A stretch of 64,000 nt of DNA from Antedon mediterranea. Lineage: Eukaryota; Echinodermata; Crinoidea; Comatulida; Antedonidae. The DNA lies in NCBI RefSeq assembly GCF_964355755.1, contig NC_092672.1, forward strand, positions 10,102,501-10,166,500, read 5' to 3'. How positions within the stretch are numbered: the first letter of the stretch is position 1; each line of letters opens with the position of its first letter. Positions 1 to 13,500 of this stretch are shown one piece after another. Below the pieces are notes generated by a model, which saw only the letters and a list, made by a program, of their open reading frames with translations, ran no database searches and was not told the DNA's origin. Both the position numbers and the translations under genes were made by a program.

Positions 1-1821
1 TACATCGGCAAATTACATTTTTTGTTTGATAGTGTAGACAGGGCAGGCAGGTTGCCGTCAGACGCGTGCGATACTGATGTTTAACGTTGCAGACGTAATA
101 CCGTACGGATAATCGGCTGTCACTGAGCTGTAGACCTATTTGGCTATGCGCACAGCCGAAGAAAACGATCGAGAAGCGATCAAAGCTACTCAGGACGCGT
201 CGGTGTTATCATTACGGCTAGACAGTATATCTATTTTAAGTAGTAACTATCGATTGCAGATTATATCAGTATATTGAACCCACAATTGACCACATCCACG
301 GGAAGATTAATCGTCTGGATACCAAGTCTACCTTGTTTAATTTAACAAAAGAATCGTACAAAGTCGGATAACCAACAATTTTAGGCTGAATATCAAAATA
401 ATAATGTATTATCTTAAACATATTTGCTAATTAAGAAAGTAGACAAAAAATATAAAATGTAAGTATAAAAACCATTAGTTAATGAATATGAATCGTGAAT
501 GGAGATGGTTTGGTAGGAAGATTCAAAACATATTAAACACAACTGGAAGTTCAACTAAAATGTTACAAAATCGAATCAGTTAATGACGCTATTTCTAACC
601 ATGCTTAGGCCTATACTGATAATTTCAGAATTAAACAAGTAGCAGAAAATTTGAGGGAACAAATGCAATTGTTGAAATTTGTATCTTGTGCGATATAATT
701 ATATCGATTATCATACCTCATTAGGCCTATATGCATCAAAAGCAATAGTGTATTTTCCTTTTGTCTAGTAAAAAAATGTATAGTTGTATTGGCCTACTAT
801 TTCCGAGTAACGGTTTCTAATATACGGCTACGTGGAAATAAAATTATGGTATACAAAATTCTGCAGTAAAAATACAAAATAATATCCTTATCATTACAAA
901 AAAGGTATTTTAAGAGAAAATCATGTCTGCTGGCTTAGAAGACAATGACTATGGCTGAGCCTATTTCCAGATAACACGGATGACAAGCCATACACCTTAG
1001 TACCCCGTCGAGTGTACAAACTTGACCATGAATGTACTCAGTATCCTAAGGTAAAAATTAATAATTCCTAGCCTCTGCCCATCGATAATCGGTGTTTACG
1101 AGAGAGGGAAGACTGTAACAAAACTCATGGGTCTATAGTGTATTATCAATAATAATAATAATAATAATAGAGTGGCCCAATATATTAAATAAGTACATCA
1201 TACACTGTAATATAAATACTAAATAAATAAGGTGGGCTTATTATATTACTACCAACTAAATTTTTCAATTTATTTTCCACATACTACTACATCAACAACT
1301 AAGTACAGGAAGATACATTATTTAAAGATCTGTGCAGAGCACAGATCTTTATCTAATAAGCCACCTTGGAAAATAATAATAATTACAATAAACATAAAAG
1401 CAGAGAAAAAATAAACAAGTAAATAAGGGAGTATACACAAAAAATGTAATATGTATAAATACATATAATTGTATAATATAAGCAGAGTGGGCTTTACACA
1501 TAGGGGCCTATATCGAGATATGAGAGAGTTTAAACGCACGCTTAAAGCTATTTAGATGTAAGTTTAAATTGGAAATAAACAGCCATAATTTGGGGCCAGC
1601 ATAATCAATCATCAATCAATCAATCAAAGTAACATTTATTTCTCTTCTTCTCTTTCATAGAATATAAAAATTAACAGTAAATATAATTAAAATAAGAGGG
1701 GAAAAAATGGAAAGTAGTCTAAGATGGGAATTGCAGGGTGATATTGAATAAAACATGTTAGCAGAAAATCTAGTTGAGTTGTAAACAGAAGAAGTAGAAA
1801 TTAATAAATTGTTTAAATGAG
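1..1821. other. AT-rich intergenic stretch, no gene recognised
   Basis: No reading frame here resembles a known protein. A short (AAT)n microsatellite lies near 1148-1169. Around 1600-1640 a (TCAA)n run followed by a T-rich stretch resembles the reversed 3' tail of the LINE seen at 45.08-45.55 kb, so a LINE remnant on the minus strand is possible. Nothing else is supported. Confidence 0.5.
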
Positions 1822-2090
1822 ACGGCCGCCGTACGGTGGCTGATTTCAGCCAAAGAAAAAAAAATATTTTATAATAAATACGGCGTTATAACGCCGTAAT
1901 GTAATAGGGCGTTATAACGCCTTAATTTAGGGCGTTATAACGCCCTAATACAGCGTATTACGGCCTATTACGGCGTTATAACAACCTAATACGGCGTTAT
2001 TATAACGCCCTAATTACGGCGTTATAACAACGTATTATTATAAAATAATTGTTTTCTTTGGCGGAAATTAGCCACGTACGGCCGGGTTTG
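1822..2090. mobile_element. Inverted-repeat element with internal palindromic repeats
   Basis: The ends form an imperfect inverted repeat: a left end with GGCCGCCGTACGGTGGCTGA, then a CCAAAGAAAA block and TTTATAATAA, mirrored on the right by TTATTATAAAATAATTG, TTTTCTTTGGCGG and CACGTACGGCC. Between them, seven or more copies of a core reading roughly GGCGTTATAACGCC repeat, each itself palindromic. There is no coding capacity. It looks like a non-autonomous foldback or MITE-type element. Confidence 0.6.
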
Positions 2091-5000
2091 ATTGTGTAAT
2101 CTGTACATAAATACCTCTCCTAGAACATCTTTTGGAATAAAAGCATAAATACATTATTTTTTTCCTCGAATAACCGTCCCCGCCACTTGGTTACGTACGG
2201 TACACATAAACACTATATTATAGCAAACTTCTATTTGTAGTAGAATCCATGACTTCCAATGACCTACAATATTTACCAAGCATGTTGAGTATACAATGTA
2301 TACTGTATTTTATCAATTCTTGATATTAGGCCTAATTGTGTCTTAATTGTTCATATCTAGGATGTACCGTATTCATTTTGATTGTACATGTTATCATATT
2401 ACGCCTCCCTCTAGTAAACGCTAACTCTCACGCCCGGGCTTTTATTCGAATAATTGCAGTGGATTTGAACACAGGTACTAGGCCTTTATAGCAACTTGAG
2501 ATCCCGGTAATCAATTAATGAATTTTTCGATTTTTATAATGAGATTTAAATTGTTTTCGAGAAAAGTTTGAAATAAATCAATCATGACTGTAAAAATCCC
2601 AAAGTTTAATCAATACAATATCGTTTAATTTTACACGTTTGATATTTCCATTACGTTGGCACACTGTTTTTATTACTGTTATTGCGCAACCGTATTGGAC
2701 AAAAGGAAATGTTGCTTTTTTTAATTCGTCACTTTTCATATTCATTTTTCAATAAATAAATACCTATATACGCATAATAAGAAAAGATGAATATAAAAAG
2801 TGAATATACGTTGACTGAAACAAAATTACATATATTTGTTTAACCTGGAATTGAAAGTGGTCGGTACCGATTTCCGATTTGCTATTCACCCGTGAATTAT
2901 CAAAACCATTTACTTCCTCTCATTGTGTGGGATTACCGTGACAAGCAAAGATCTGTCTGGTGCAGAGGTACATAACGTTGCTTTAGGCTACTTAATATTA
3001 GTCACACGTTGTTGGTGGAAAGTTGTTTGAATTTTCGATGTAAGTTTTAGCTTACATGATGATATGAGACACTTTGCTGTTGACTGTTTCACTGTTGACT
3101 TTTTTGACCGGAACTGAAATAGGAAATTGCGGACGGAACAAGATTCTGTCCGGACAAAAATGTACGAGGGTTTTCTTTTCTCCATTATAGATTGGATTTC
3201 GATCATCAAACCTTCAACAATAACAGATACAACATAGTATATTTGACAATAATCATATTCTGAGTAAAATCTTATTTTGGGGTAATTCATAAAGTATTAA
3301 CTTATTTCAACGGACGTTGGTAAAAGCCGTTCTGGTGCACACATGTAAATGTCGGCCTCATTAAATAAAAAAAAAAAACACCAAAAAACTACAAACGTTT
3401 TACTATGCCCATCTAGACTCTAAATAAGCAAGCCATACTGGCTAAATGGATAGAGAAATAAACCAATCAGGTATCATAGCGGCCTGGTGCGACTGTAAAT
3501 TAAAAAAAACAAAAAAAAAACATAAACTTCGCGATATCTTTATTCAAGCCAATTCATTATGACATTATTAACGTCGTTTAGATAATCCAATTTAATATTT
3601 AATTACCGTAATTTCAGGTAAATTGGTAATTATGTTTTATCGAGAGGTGAAGTGCTTCATTTTTAAAGTCGTTGCTTATGACAACATAAATTAATATCTT
3701 AACAGCATACGAGTCAACCAATAGCACATACGAGTACTGGTAACGTTTTGCGATACTAAGCATTTTTGTTTTTTTTAGTAATATTAAGATTTGTATCGCA
3801 TTTATGTACAGTTTATCAGGGAATTGTGCCTATGTGTATTACATTACAATGATTGATTCCAGTACCGGTACCGTACGTATAAGCCTATAGCAGTATGTTC
3901 CTGTTTCCTAGGATAGAACCACAGGAAAACAGTTAGGTATACATATATGGTTCGTTATTACTGGGCACTTGGAGCGACATAAATTCCTCTAATAGAAAGG
4001 AAAATATATACAGTATTGTCAATTAAAATATTAAATATGCCATTGAAGATAACATTTTAAGACATTTCATTTTAAAAACCAATACATACACACTCTTTTT
4101 ATGGCATATCGGTGAGCTTGTGTTTATACCTATATACACCGTATGAAAACACCAACACCGGATACCTGTTTATTTTTTTGAAAATCTTAAATAATAATTA
4201 AAGGCCCTGTATAAAGATACCGTACGTGAACATCTAATGTACGCTGAATGCGCATGCGCAAACCCCAAAGCACGCCTTGAACAAGAAAGTCTGTGTGATT
4301 ATGCATAAAAATGTCCCATCCGTATTCATTCAATACATTTTGATAGTAATGTTTTTTTTAATAAAAAAATACAAGTTTTAAAAAACTTGTTTAAATCTAT
4401 TGCAATTTAATATCCGTAGGAGTTGAAAATTAAGATTTATAATTAAGAATTAAATAAAAATTTTAAAGCCATTACTTCAATAAACACAAGTGAGGAAAAA
4501 ACCCCAATCGAAATGTCTCAGAATTAATAATTATGAATTTTGAAATGCAATTATAAAATTAATAAACAATTTTACTTTATGAATAATTGGAGCTTACTTT
4601 GAAAAAAAAAAGTAACTGCAGTATATTTATGAGCAAAAATGAAAAAGGATTTAAATGATATGTCCCGTCCTTAACAAAAATGTCTGTCCTGTTCCTACGA
4701 AAAATGTCATCAATATATTTTTGAATATGATATTTTCACCAAAAGTTTCAAAATATTTGTTTATAGGCCTAATGTATTGCATATAGTTTTAAAAGGAGAA
4801 AAAAACATTTTAAATTGTGGTATCAATACTTTTAACTAAAATGTAAAAAACACCATAAAACTAGTATTAAAATGTCGCAGATGAGACAAATATGAATTTT
4901 GAAAAGTATATATAAAATTTAATAAACAAAATATGTGTTATTAAATGCTTGAATATGTACAATAGGGACATAGAGTAACTATATCTGGCAAAAAAATGTC

Positions 5001-5491
5001 CAAAAGATGCATGGTTTGTGAAATAATTAGGATTTAATGATCTGTCCCGTCCGTAACAAAAATGTCCTGGATCAAAAAAAAATGATACCTGAAAAAAGGT
5101 TACATTTTTTTGTTGGGATTCTTTTCTACATAAGCGAATAATTTTTATTAAAACTGCAAAATGGCCTATTAATAGTCTTACTTATTCATGTTTCATGTTT
5201 TTACATCTTTAAATATAATATCACTAAAAAACCATTATTTAATTTTTTTTTAAAAGAACAATAAATAATAAAATACGTTTTTTTTTGTAAGAACATATTT
5301 CTTGTTTAAAATGGTATACAGAACTAAAACTAAACATCTAGCCAACTAATAATTACAATTTTCTAATAATGTAAATTCATCCAAGATGCCAATTAATGTA
5401 ATTTGTAAACCAATTTGTTCTGATTAAACGTAAATTCCGTCAAGGTTTAGGAATAAAATTTATATTTGAAATATAGCTTTGAGAAAACTAC
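2091..5491. other. Intergenic stretch, no gene recognised
   Basis: Very AT-rich. The open frames are short and unlike known proteins. A TGTCCCGTCC-like motif followed by AACAAAAATGTC recurs loosely near 4310, 4660 and 5040, which hints at an old dispersed or tandem repeat. I see no exon with good splice signals. Confidence 0.4.
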
Positions 5492-5650
5492 AGCTTGGTT
5501 CCCACTAGTATTCAACGCAAGGACGTAAGCCGCAACGCAAGCTAATTGACCAACCCAAGCGATGGATCATTCGAACCGTTCCTTGTGATTGGTCAATTCG
5601 CTGACGTCGCGGCTTACGTCCTTGCGTTGCGTTCTAGTGGGAACCAAGCT
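5492..5650. mobile_element. Palindromic MITE-like element, family 1, copy 1
   Basis: It starts AGCTTGGTTCCCACTAG and ends CTAGTGGGAACCAAGCT. The two arms, about 60 bp each, stay complementary well into the element: a block around ACGCAAGGACGTAAGCCGC is mirrored by GCGGCTTACGTCCTTGCGT. No coding capacity. Related sequences lie at 7558-7691, about 6433-6530 and about 59405-59510, so this is a dispersed family. Confidence 0.8.
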
Positions 5651-6432
5651 TAAACGGTAAATAATCGTACATTAAGAACGGAATTATCAATACATTTTCC
5701 AGATTTTAGGAGGAACAGTTGAGGGTTAGAACATGGAGGAAACAACAACATATAAATAGTAATATACATAATATAAATAAACCATTATTTTTTCTCCATG
5801 GTAGAATAAGGTTATAAGTATAAAGTTATTTCTCCTTGGTTAACCAGAATTATTATAGTTTTTAGTCGTAGTTCAGGAAACCGTAAAAGCTATAAGACAA
5901 ATTTGACATTTCTAAATGATTGGGGAAAAGCGCATGTCATACCCAATAACTATCGCATACATTGTTCAGGCAGGAAATATAGCTCAGCCATGATATATTC
6001 ATACTGAAAATTAGAAATATGTTGTACCTGATTGTACCTTGTTGCGGTAGGCTTACTGTATAAGTAAAAACAATAATGCGGTTTGTACACTTGTATTGGT
6101 TGCGGTACCGGCTAGAAACACTAATTTGTCTTAATAAAGAAATACTTAATACCCCTTTCAAATTGCATTCATAGCAAAACTTCGGAACGTACAAAAAGCA
6201 AGTGTTTTTTTTTTGTCTCATTAATCCGCTCTTGTAAAATTCGTTCTTATAGAACAACTGTGAATGATCTTTAAATCGAATATTATTTAACCACTAAACC
6301 CTGACTCTGACTTATCTTTTGACAGTGTTACACTACGTTTCTTTAGGACACCGGGGGTGGGGACACTTTCCCGTGACACGAACGAGGACAAGTAGTTGTT
6401 ACTGTAAAAACTACCGATCACTATTTAAGCTG

Positions 6433-6530
6433 GGTCCCTTAAGATTGGTTCTCACTAGGACGCAACTCAATAACCTAGGCTAAGCGCAACGCAAATAGTT
6501 TGACCAATCACGACGCGATTGATCACCACC
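6433..6530. mobile_element. Fragment of palindromic family 1
   Basis: One arm only. A TTGGTTCTCACTAGGACGCA start, a GCGCAACGCAAATAG block and a TTGACCAATCACGACGCG block parallel the left arm of the element at 5492-5650. The mirrored right arm is not evident, so it is a truncated or decayed copy. Confidence 0.45.
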
Positions 6531-7065
6531 CACGTTCAGAAAGGGGTTCTATTTTTCAACAAGTGGAAGCAGACATCCCAACAAGAGATGACTGTTTGTT
6601 ATCATAACAGGAATACAACATAAGTGAAATAATAATGTTGTACGATTTTCCCTTTTGCACACCAACTAAAAGGTAAGCAGCTGGAATGTCGTAAAATTAC
6701 CAAATTACATTGGTCAGCTACCGTACTTATTTTGAAAAATGATCTGCTACAAGCAATTGATTTTGGAAGACGAATTTATATCACAAACAACGAGTATAAA
6801 TAAGTATTAACTAGGACTATCTAATTTAGTGTTTAATGCCATCGATCGATGCTTAACCAAACAACTGAAAATAGTTGATTTAAAACAAAATATTATTTAG
6901 ATAAAGGTTTATTTAATTTACAAAAATAATAATACTATAGCAATAAAACAAATTAAGCTTACATTTAATACTATAACAACATACTAAAATAAAACACGTG
7001 TCTCAGACACAATGTTAATGTCTAAAGCAAATGCCAGATGCAATGTGTTTGTTTATTTAATACAG

Positions 7066-7224
7066 GGTCCTACTAAACACCACCAGATACCACTTCAATT
7101 TTATCAGTTTCTGAAAGAATTAATCTTAGAAATACACCATTAATATTCAATTCCAAACAGGTGGCTGCTCTCTGGTGGTAGGATTCATTGCTCTGGTAGG
7201 TATCTGGTGGTGTTTAGTAGGACC
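7066..7224. mobile_element. MITE with perfect 26-bp terminal inverted repeats
   Basis: The left end (7066-7091, beginning GGTCCTACTAAACACCACC) and the right end (7199-7224, ending GGTGTTTAGTAGGACC) are exact reverse complements over 26 bp. The 107-bp interior is non-coding. The perfect TIRs suggest recent activity. No clear target-site duplication was recognised. Confidence 0.8.
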
Positions 7225-7557
7225 GTAAATACACACATTCGTAAAGTTACAGTAAATGTAAACATGAATGTATTTGGGCAATCAAAGCAAATATGCTACT
7301 TTTACACAGTAAACGTGAACTTATATAAGCATTACAAATGACGTTCCATACTATGTACCAACCTGCACATCATCGGATTCATTGAACCAACTTCTATAAA
7401 TAGCAACAAGACTCCCTTGACCAGAGTCAAGCTCAATTCAAATATGTAGCATCCGATATTAAAATATAAAACCATATCCTATCTATAAGCAGAAGGACTC
7501 CCAACTCCCAAACTATGGTATATCATACTGTTCTTGCTGGTTAAAAAACACCGCTTA

Positions 7558-7691
7558 AGCTTGGTTCCCTCCAGTACGCAACGCGAAGACGTAAGCCGCC
7601 ACACAATCAAATTGACCAATCAAAAGCAATGTACTATTGGAACTGTCGCTTTTGATTGGTCCTTTCGTTTTGTCCTAGTGTGAACCAAGCT
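7558..7691. mobile_element. Palindromic MITE-like element, family 1, copy 2
   Basis: Begins AGCTTGGTTCCCTCCAGT and ends CCTAGTGTGAACCAAGCT, matching the 5492-5650 element at both ends. Inner blocks around ATTGACCAATCAAAAGC and GCTTTTGATTGGTCC pair with each other. Shorter and more divergent than copy 1. Confidence 0.75.
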
Positions 7692-10387
7692 TTATATAAA
7701 TAACTATATATCATTCTAAAATTAACTATCAATTATTATTTTTTAGTAGAAACTGGTCTCCCTCTAATTAAGAGTGAATACATAGATAGGTAAGTCATAC
7801 CCAAAAATACTTATGGTGTACACTAGTTTCAGCATGAATGGAGAATATTATTATTATTATTCATGGTTTTGGTTAACATCAGAAGAAACTATCTACTGCT
7901 AAACCCATTCATGCTTAGTTCATCGGAAAACCCATGGGATCATTTATCATTCTACTGCAGTAACTTTTTTTACTGCAAAAATGTAGGATTTTAGTTTCTT
8001 TCAATGACTTTATGATGCAGTCACTTCAATAAAAACTGTGATGTAAAAAAAACCATCCTAAATAATTGCATCTTAAAGATTAATAAAAATTCAGTTACTG
8101 CAGTAAGAAGTAGAATAATGTCGACATTGTCCATTAGAAACCAGTAAACAAAATATGATTTCATTGCAAGCCTCTTTTAGTTAAAAATTAATCAATATTC
8201 AAGTAATACTTTGGTAATTTTAGATTATTCAGAGAAATCATAATCTACTGTACGTCTAATTATGTACGTTAATAGCATTCTAACATAACAATTAAGTATT
8301 AGATTCAAGAGTTATAACTTTCAACTAAAAACAGTAGAATATTTCCAAGAATAAGGAAAATCAATTCTGAATATTTATTATTGATAACACTTCAATATTT
8401 TGTTAAAAACTAAGTACTAGAATATTAATAAAGAAAAGTCAGGAAAATGTCAGTGCCTTTAAAAAGCATGATTTTGTACATTACACTTACAGTGTATACA
8501 TGTAATCAACGAACTTAAAAATTCATATTTGATAATATGCTAAAACATTAAAATTTAAGTGCTAAGTCGGCCGTGAAAAGAAACCAATCATGTTATCAAG
8601 GCTTCTTGATCTTTTCTGCTATATTAATTACATTTGACAAATACTGTACTACTGCTTAACTATCATGAATATAAACAGGAAGAAATCCAAACTTTATCAA
8701 TTTCTCTATGATTTTGACCAAAAAAAAAATCTAGCATGTGATAATTAGCAACACATTAGATGTCCCTCAATTGTGAAATATGTGTTGGCCAAAAATAATA
8801 CAAAAATGTTATTATGGTAGAATTAGAATTTAAAATCCAAAATCTTAATTAATCTTTTTATTTTTTTATTCCATACGCATCTAGTAACTCGCCAATTACA
8901 GGAAGGAAACTATTTTATAATTTATCAAGCTTATAAAAGAAACTTTCTCATTTGAGCCTAAGGGAGTTAAAAGAGTCATTACCTAGCACTGTAGGTAAGA
9001 ATTGAACACTGGACATAAAATTGGAAGGCAAGCATGTTTAGCACCAAACTACTTCTCCAGTCATTTGTTTACTTACTTTTTACTGTTTGTATGATTATTG
9101 TATGATTTATCCAGTGTTACCAGTCCCAAAGAACATTTAATTTATATCAATGAATTTGTAATGTCCAAAACACTTCAGAGGATAACATATCTTTAAGCCA
9201 AAATTACTCGCGTAAATTAAAAGCGCCAAGTTATAGGTATTAATATATAAATCTTGGTATGGTATTCCAAAAAAAAAACATGTGCTACCAGAGTTCAACA
9301 ATTCTGTTTCTTTTTCTTTTTTTAATGGTAATAATAATAAGTTTAATTAAATAGTAAAAATGTGAGTATACGGAATTGATATCATAATTTTAGAATTATT
9401 GCTACTCAGTTTAATAATGGAAATTGTTGCTTATTATGGGAATGTAAAGTTTAGTAAAGTTCAGTTAACTGTGTGATTTAATAATGGTAGAAATTAAACG
9501 TTATAGCATAGCATCGTAAACTTGCAAATTAAAGTACTTATAGAAACATCACAAATTTTGGAGTAAGAACAAAGTAGAGTAGAACAGCTAAATTAAGTAC
9601 AAAACAGCTTTTGAGTTTTTAATTGAAAGTACCTGAAACACCTGAAATAAGCTTTCCTCAACAGGCATGTTTTGCTCACAAACTAACCATTTAGAGAGAT
9701 GAGTTGAGTTAAAATATCATTACTTTACATGTTTTTTAAACTAGTAAAACTGATGGTGCTTCTTCCCTTTCTTAAGTACATTTACTTATTTCATAGATAT
9801 TTTTCACAATAATATCTCCATGTTTATAATATATTAATTGTAAAACTTCAAATGTTGTTAACCATCATGATTCAATTTATTATATTTACAGAAGAAAATA
9901 AAAGTTTACCAATAATTGGGTATATAGTCAACGTTCAATGTTTAGCAATCAGGCTTCAGAATTACCTAAATAGAAAATAATAAAAATAAATATTCCATTT
10001 TTAGAGTTTTAAGGAGTTCTTATGCCAACATGTATCAAGCGCTCCAAGAAACTAAACGCAACTAACCTAAACTGACTGCAACGCAAAGTACATACGCGCA
10101 GTTGAGTTTAACATTTTTTTCCCGAACTGAAAACTTTGAATCACGTCACGAGTGAGATATGGGTAACCGCGATCACTAGTCCAATATACTAGTTCGATAT
10201 TACCCTATAATTATAGCAGCAAAAAGTACATGCCAAGAATATCTAACTTGACGTTTTAAAACCGTTTTACAGGTGAAATAAGTTTGTATACTGTAGCACA
10301 AACATTATGTTATTGTAATGAATTATCACCTACTTCTATGAAAAACAGTTTAAAAAAAAAAGATTTCAGTAGCCCACCTTTGAGTTC
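7692..10387. other. AT-rich stretch beyond the caspase stop codon
   Basis: No coding exon was recognised. The upper part probably includes the 3' UTR of the minus-strand caspase gene, but no polyadenylation signal could be assigned. Near 7975-8100 the motif ACTGCAGTAA and close variants recurs without clear structure. Confidence 0.4.
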
Positions 10388-10507
10388 TTAGGCTTCATAA
10401 TGACCAGGAAAGAAGAACAGTTTTTTGGTAAGCATGGTAACAGGTGCTGGCATCTGTTTGTTACGGCCAGAAGAAGATTCAAATGCACGAGCTACTTTGT
10501 TGTTCAC
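10388..10507 (-). CDS. Caspase coding exon 8 (end of p10)
   Basis: Encodes the last 39 residues, VNNKVARAFESSSGRNKQMP and on to LFFFPGHYEA, then TAA at 10390-10388. It is preceded by the acceptor TTTTTATTTATAG. Frequent p10 features are present: the VN start, the QMP-P loop and the TKKLFF strand. It lies about 6 kb from exon 7 because intron 7 carries the nested transposons. Confidence 0.93.
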   Translation of the reverse strand: MNNKVARAFESSSGRNKQMPAPVTMLTKKLFFFPGHYEA

Positions 10508-13500
10508 CTATAAATAAAAAATCATATAATTTACAATTTAAGAAAACACATGATGGTAAATTGATACAATAATTATGTATCTTGGTACCATGGTTCCAGT
10601 ACAGCATAATATAGAAAATACAGTCATCAAAAAACTGTTTAAACAAGAAATATTTCATACAAAAAACGCTGCTCGACATTTTAAAATTAATCATTGTTCT
10701 TTCTTCAGATATATTTATGATTAATTATTAAAAAGATGACCTTTAATCGCAAAAATACATACAAATCAAAGATACTTCTTTAATTATAAATTACATGCCC
10801 ATTTAAAAATGGTCAATTTTGAACTTTAATGTGCTGTGTGTGTGTGACTTCAACCTGTAGGCATGCAACTGAATATTTCTCTAGAAACGACGTGACTTCA
10901 CGGCGGTACAAGTGAGGAAATTCTTCACACAATCTGTTGATTCGCGTCAATCAATCAAAGGACGAGAATCCAAAATCATTCAACCGTGAGCCCTCACAGA
11001 CTCTCTTTTCCCAGACGTTTTTTTTTGGGTCCAGCAGCTGGGATCTATATTATAGTCGAGTTTACAAAGTCGCAAAACTGGCAGCCTTAGATACTATAAC
11101 TGCTGCTTGCTTTAGCTTCTGAATGAGTAGTCCTCATGGGTTGTAGCTGGCTAGAGCAGCAGCGTGAAAACAGAAGAGTGAAATAATACAGCTGTATTGA
11201 GACTTATCTTTTTAATCGTATCTTAAATATTGTTAGTTTTATTTGATAATCTGCAAGATGGGTTACTCATTTTCTAAAGCTATTTGAAACTGAAAATAAC
11301 ACCAGAAGTAATAAACAACCCAATAAATAATAATTGAACAGTAAGGCATAACCATTACAGAGTAATAAAATTTATGACTTTGCCTAAAGAAAGTTGAAAG
11401 CTTTAAAGACAGTAATTTAAAATCTCATTTCCCTGATGATGTAAAGCCTCCTTCCGTTTTACACACAAACTGATAATTCACGTATCTATTTTGATAAATG
11501 TTTTTCTTTTCAGAACCTAAGAAGCTCTCGTCGTTTCAAGCACAAAGGTCAACCCTGCAAGAAAATATACTCTAAAAGAAGCTTTAAATCACATACAGTA
11601 CTATTTTCTTAAAATGTGAAGAAAATCCTGCCTGTAGGTTTGATTTGATGTGGATATTTCATTACACCTGTTTAGTGCGGTTAACAAAAGAAACCAGACT
11701 TCTTGCGGGGATCGAGGTTCTTATTTATGTAGAGAAAAATTATGGACAAGTGTCCTAATTTATGTACGGAAGCCCGTTCGGGCCACAAGTTAACTGTATT
11801 TTAAAAGCTGTTATCTGGCGGCCGCCACTTAATTATCTGGCGGCCGCCACTTAATTATTAGTACATGTCCCGTCACGTGACATGTACGTGCATTGGATCA
11901 GAGGCGATGTTGCATGCAATAAAAGGCAAGCAATGCAATCATGATTATGTACGGAAGCCCGTTCGGGCCACAAGTTAACTATATTTTAAAAGCTGTTAAT
12001 TAATTGGCGGATAATTAAGTGGCGGCCGGCAGATAATTAAGTGGCGGCCGGCAGATAATTAAGTGGCGGCCGGCAGATAATTAAGTGGCGGCCGGCAGAT
12101 AATTAAGTGGCGGCCGCCAGATAATTAAGTGGCGGCCGCCAGATAACAGCTTTTAAAATATAGTTAACTTGTGGCCGAACAGGCTTCCGTATTTATGCAA
12201 CCTAGTTACAGTAAATATAATTTAATGGTATTGACCATGTTTTAAATGCTGTATAAATTATTAATTGATAAACATGCAAAGTATCAATGTTAGTAGTACA
12301 TTACTGTACTTGAACTAAATTAATGGTATGCAAAACTAATAAATGAAAGTCCTTAAAGACTGATACTGTTAAGTGCTACTAAATTTTTTCATCACTGAAA
12401 ACATTATAAATGGAATATATTGTAATTTAGTAAAATATTCATAAACTTCATAATATACTATACCTCACCTACTGATATGTAATTCATGATTATATAGAAT
12501 TTCTCTAAATTACATTGTATTACACAGTTCCATAAAAAAATTGTAAATTTAGATTTTCAAAACAGAGACTAGGAAAACACAATTGGTCTAATGCAGGCCC
12601 GTAGCCAGGGGGGGTTTTTATGGTTCGGGCGAACCCCCAACCCCCCCCCCCTTTACAGCGAACCCCCCTTAACCGACTGCGAACCCCCATCCCCGACATG
12701 CCCAATACCTCACCCTCATCTCCAAAAATCCTCCAAATACGTGCCCCACAGTACAAAAAGTTGTTTGTAAATTGAAAAATTTGTAAACTTGTTCGTGAAC
12801 CTTCTTCTCTGTATGAGCGTCAACTAGCGATACGTGTCTGTAAATTTCTAAAAGCTGCAAATGAATTGCCGATTTTAACCTGAAAAATAAATGTTTGGTC
12901 CCTGCATGTAACATGATATTGACGCGTCTCATAGCAAACTGGGGCACGAACGATTCGTACAAAGGACTCCGCCAGACAACTACGTACCTATAATTGTTTA
13001 GATCACTGGCAGTCAGGCAGCATGCATAAAGTATATAGCCTTCCGACGTACATCAGTATTTATGTGTGACTATGAAGTATAATGTATCAGGGCCGTAGCC
13101 AGGATCTGTCAAGGGGGGGTTCGGACACTAAATATTTGGGTCAACCCCTGGGGGTGGGGCCTGATGCGAAGCGAATTTTGTTAAATGACACCCCTAGATG
13201 GCCGGAAAAGACACTCTCGTGCAGCATGCTACCGATGAGCAAAAAGATCGTACTTTTTTCCTCCTTCTCAAACACGTCGATAATTTAAAGGACGATAACT
13301 ATTTGTTGGCGTATGTTAGATGCGCGTGCTCTGTGTGCGGAACCGCCGATTGTTTGATCATTTACTCCGTATTTTGTTTTGCGTTCAAGTTCAATGCGAA
13401 CGTACATCTAGGAGCAGCCCCGAAAAAAGCACACTTGTTGAAGGCAAATGCTATTTGCTAGCTCTATCTATAATATTTATTTACAGCAATTTGTTGAGGA

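Noticed and set aside
10937-11122. Small plus-strand frame near the caspase 3' side
   Set aside because: No similarity, no splice or promoter support; lies within caspase intron 7 in antisense.
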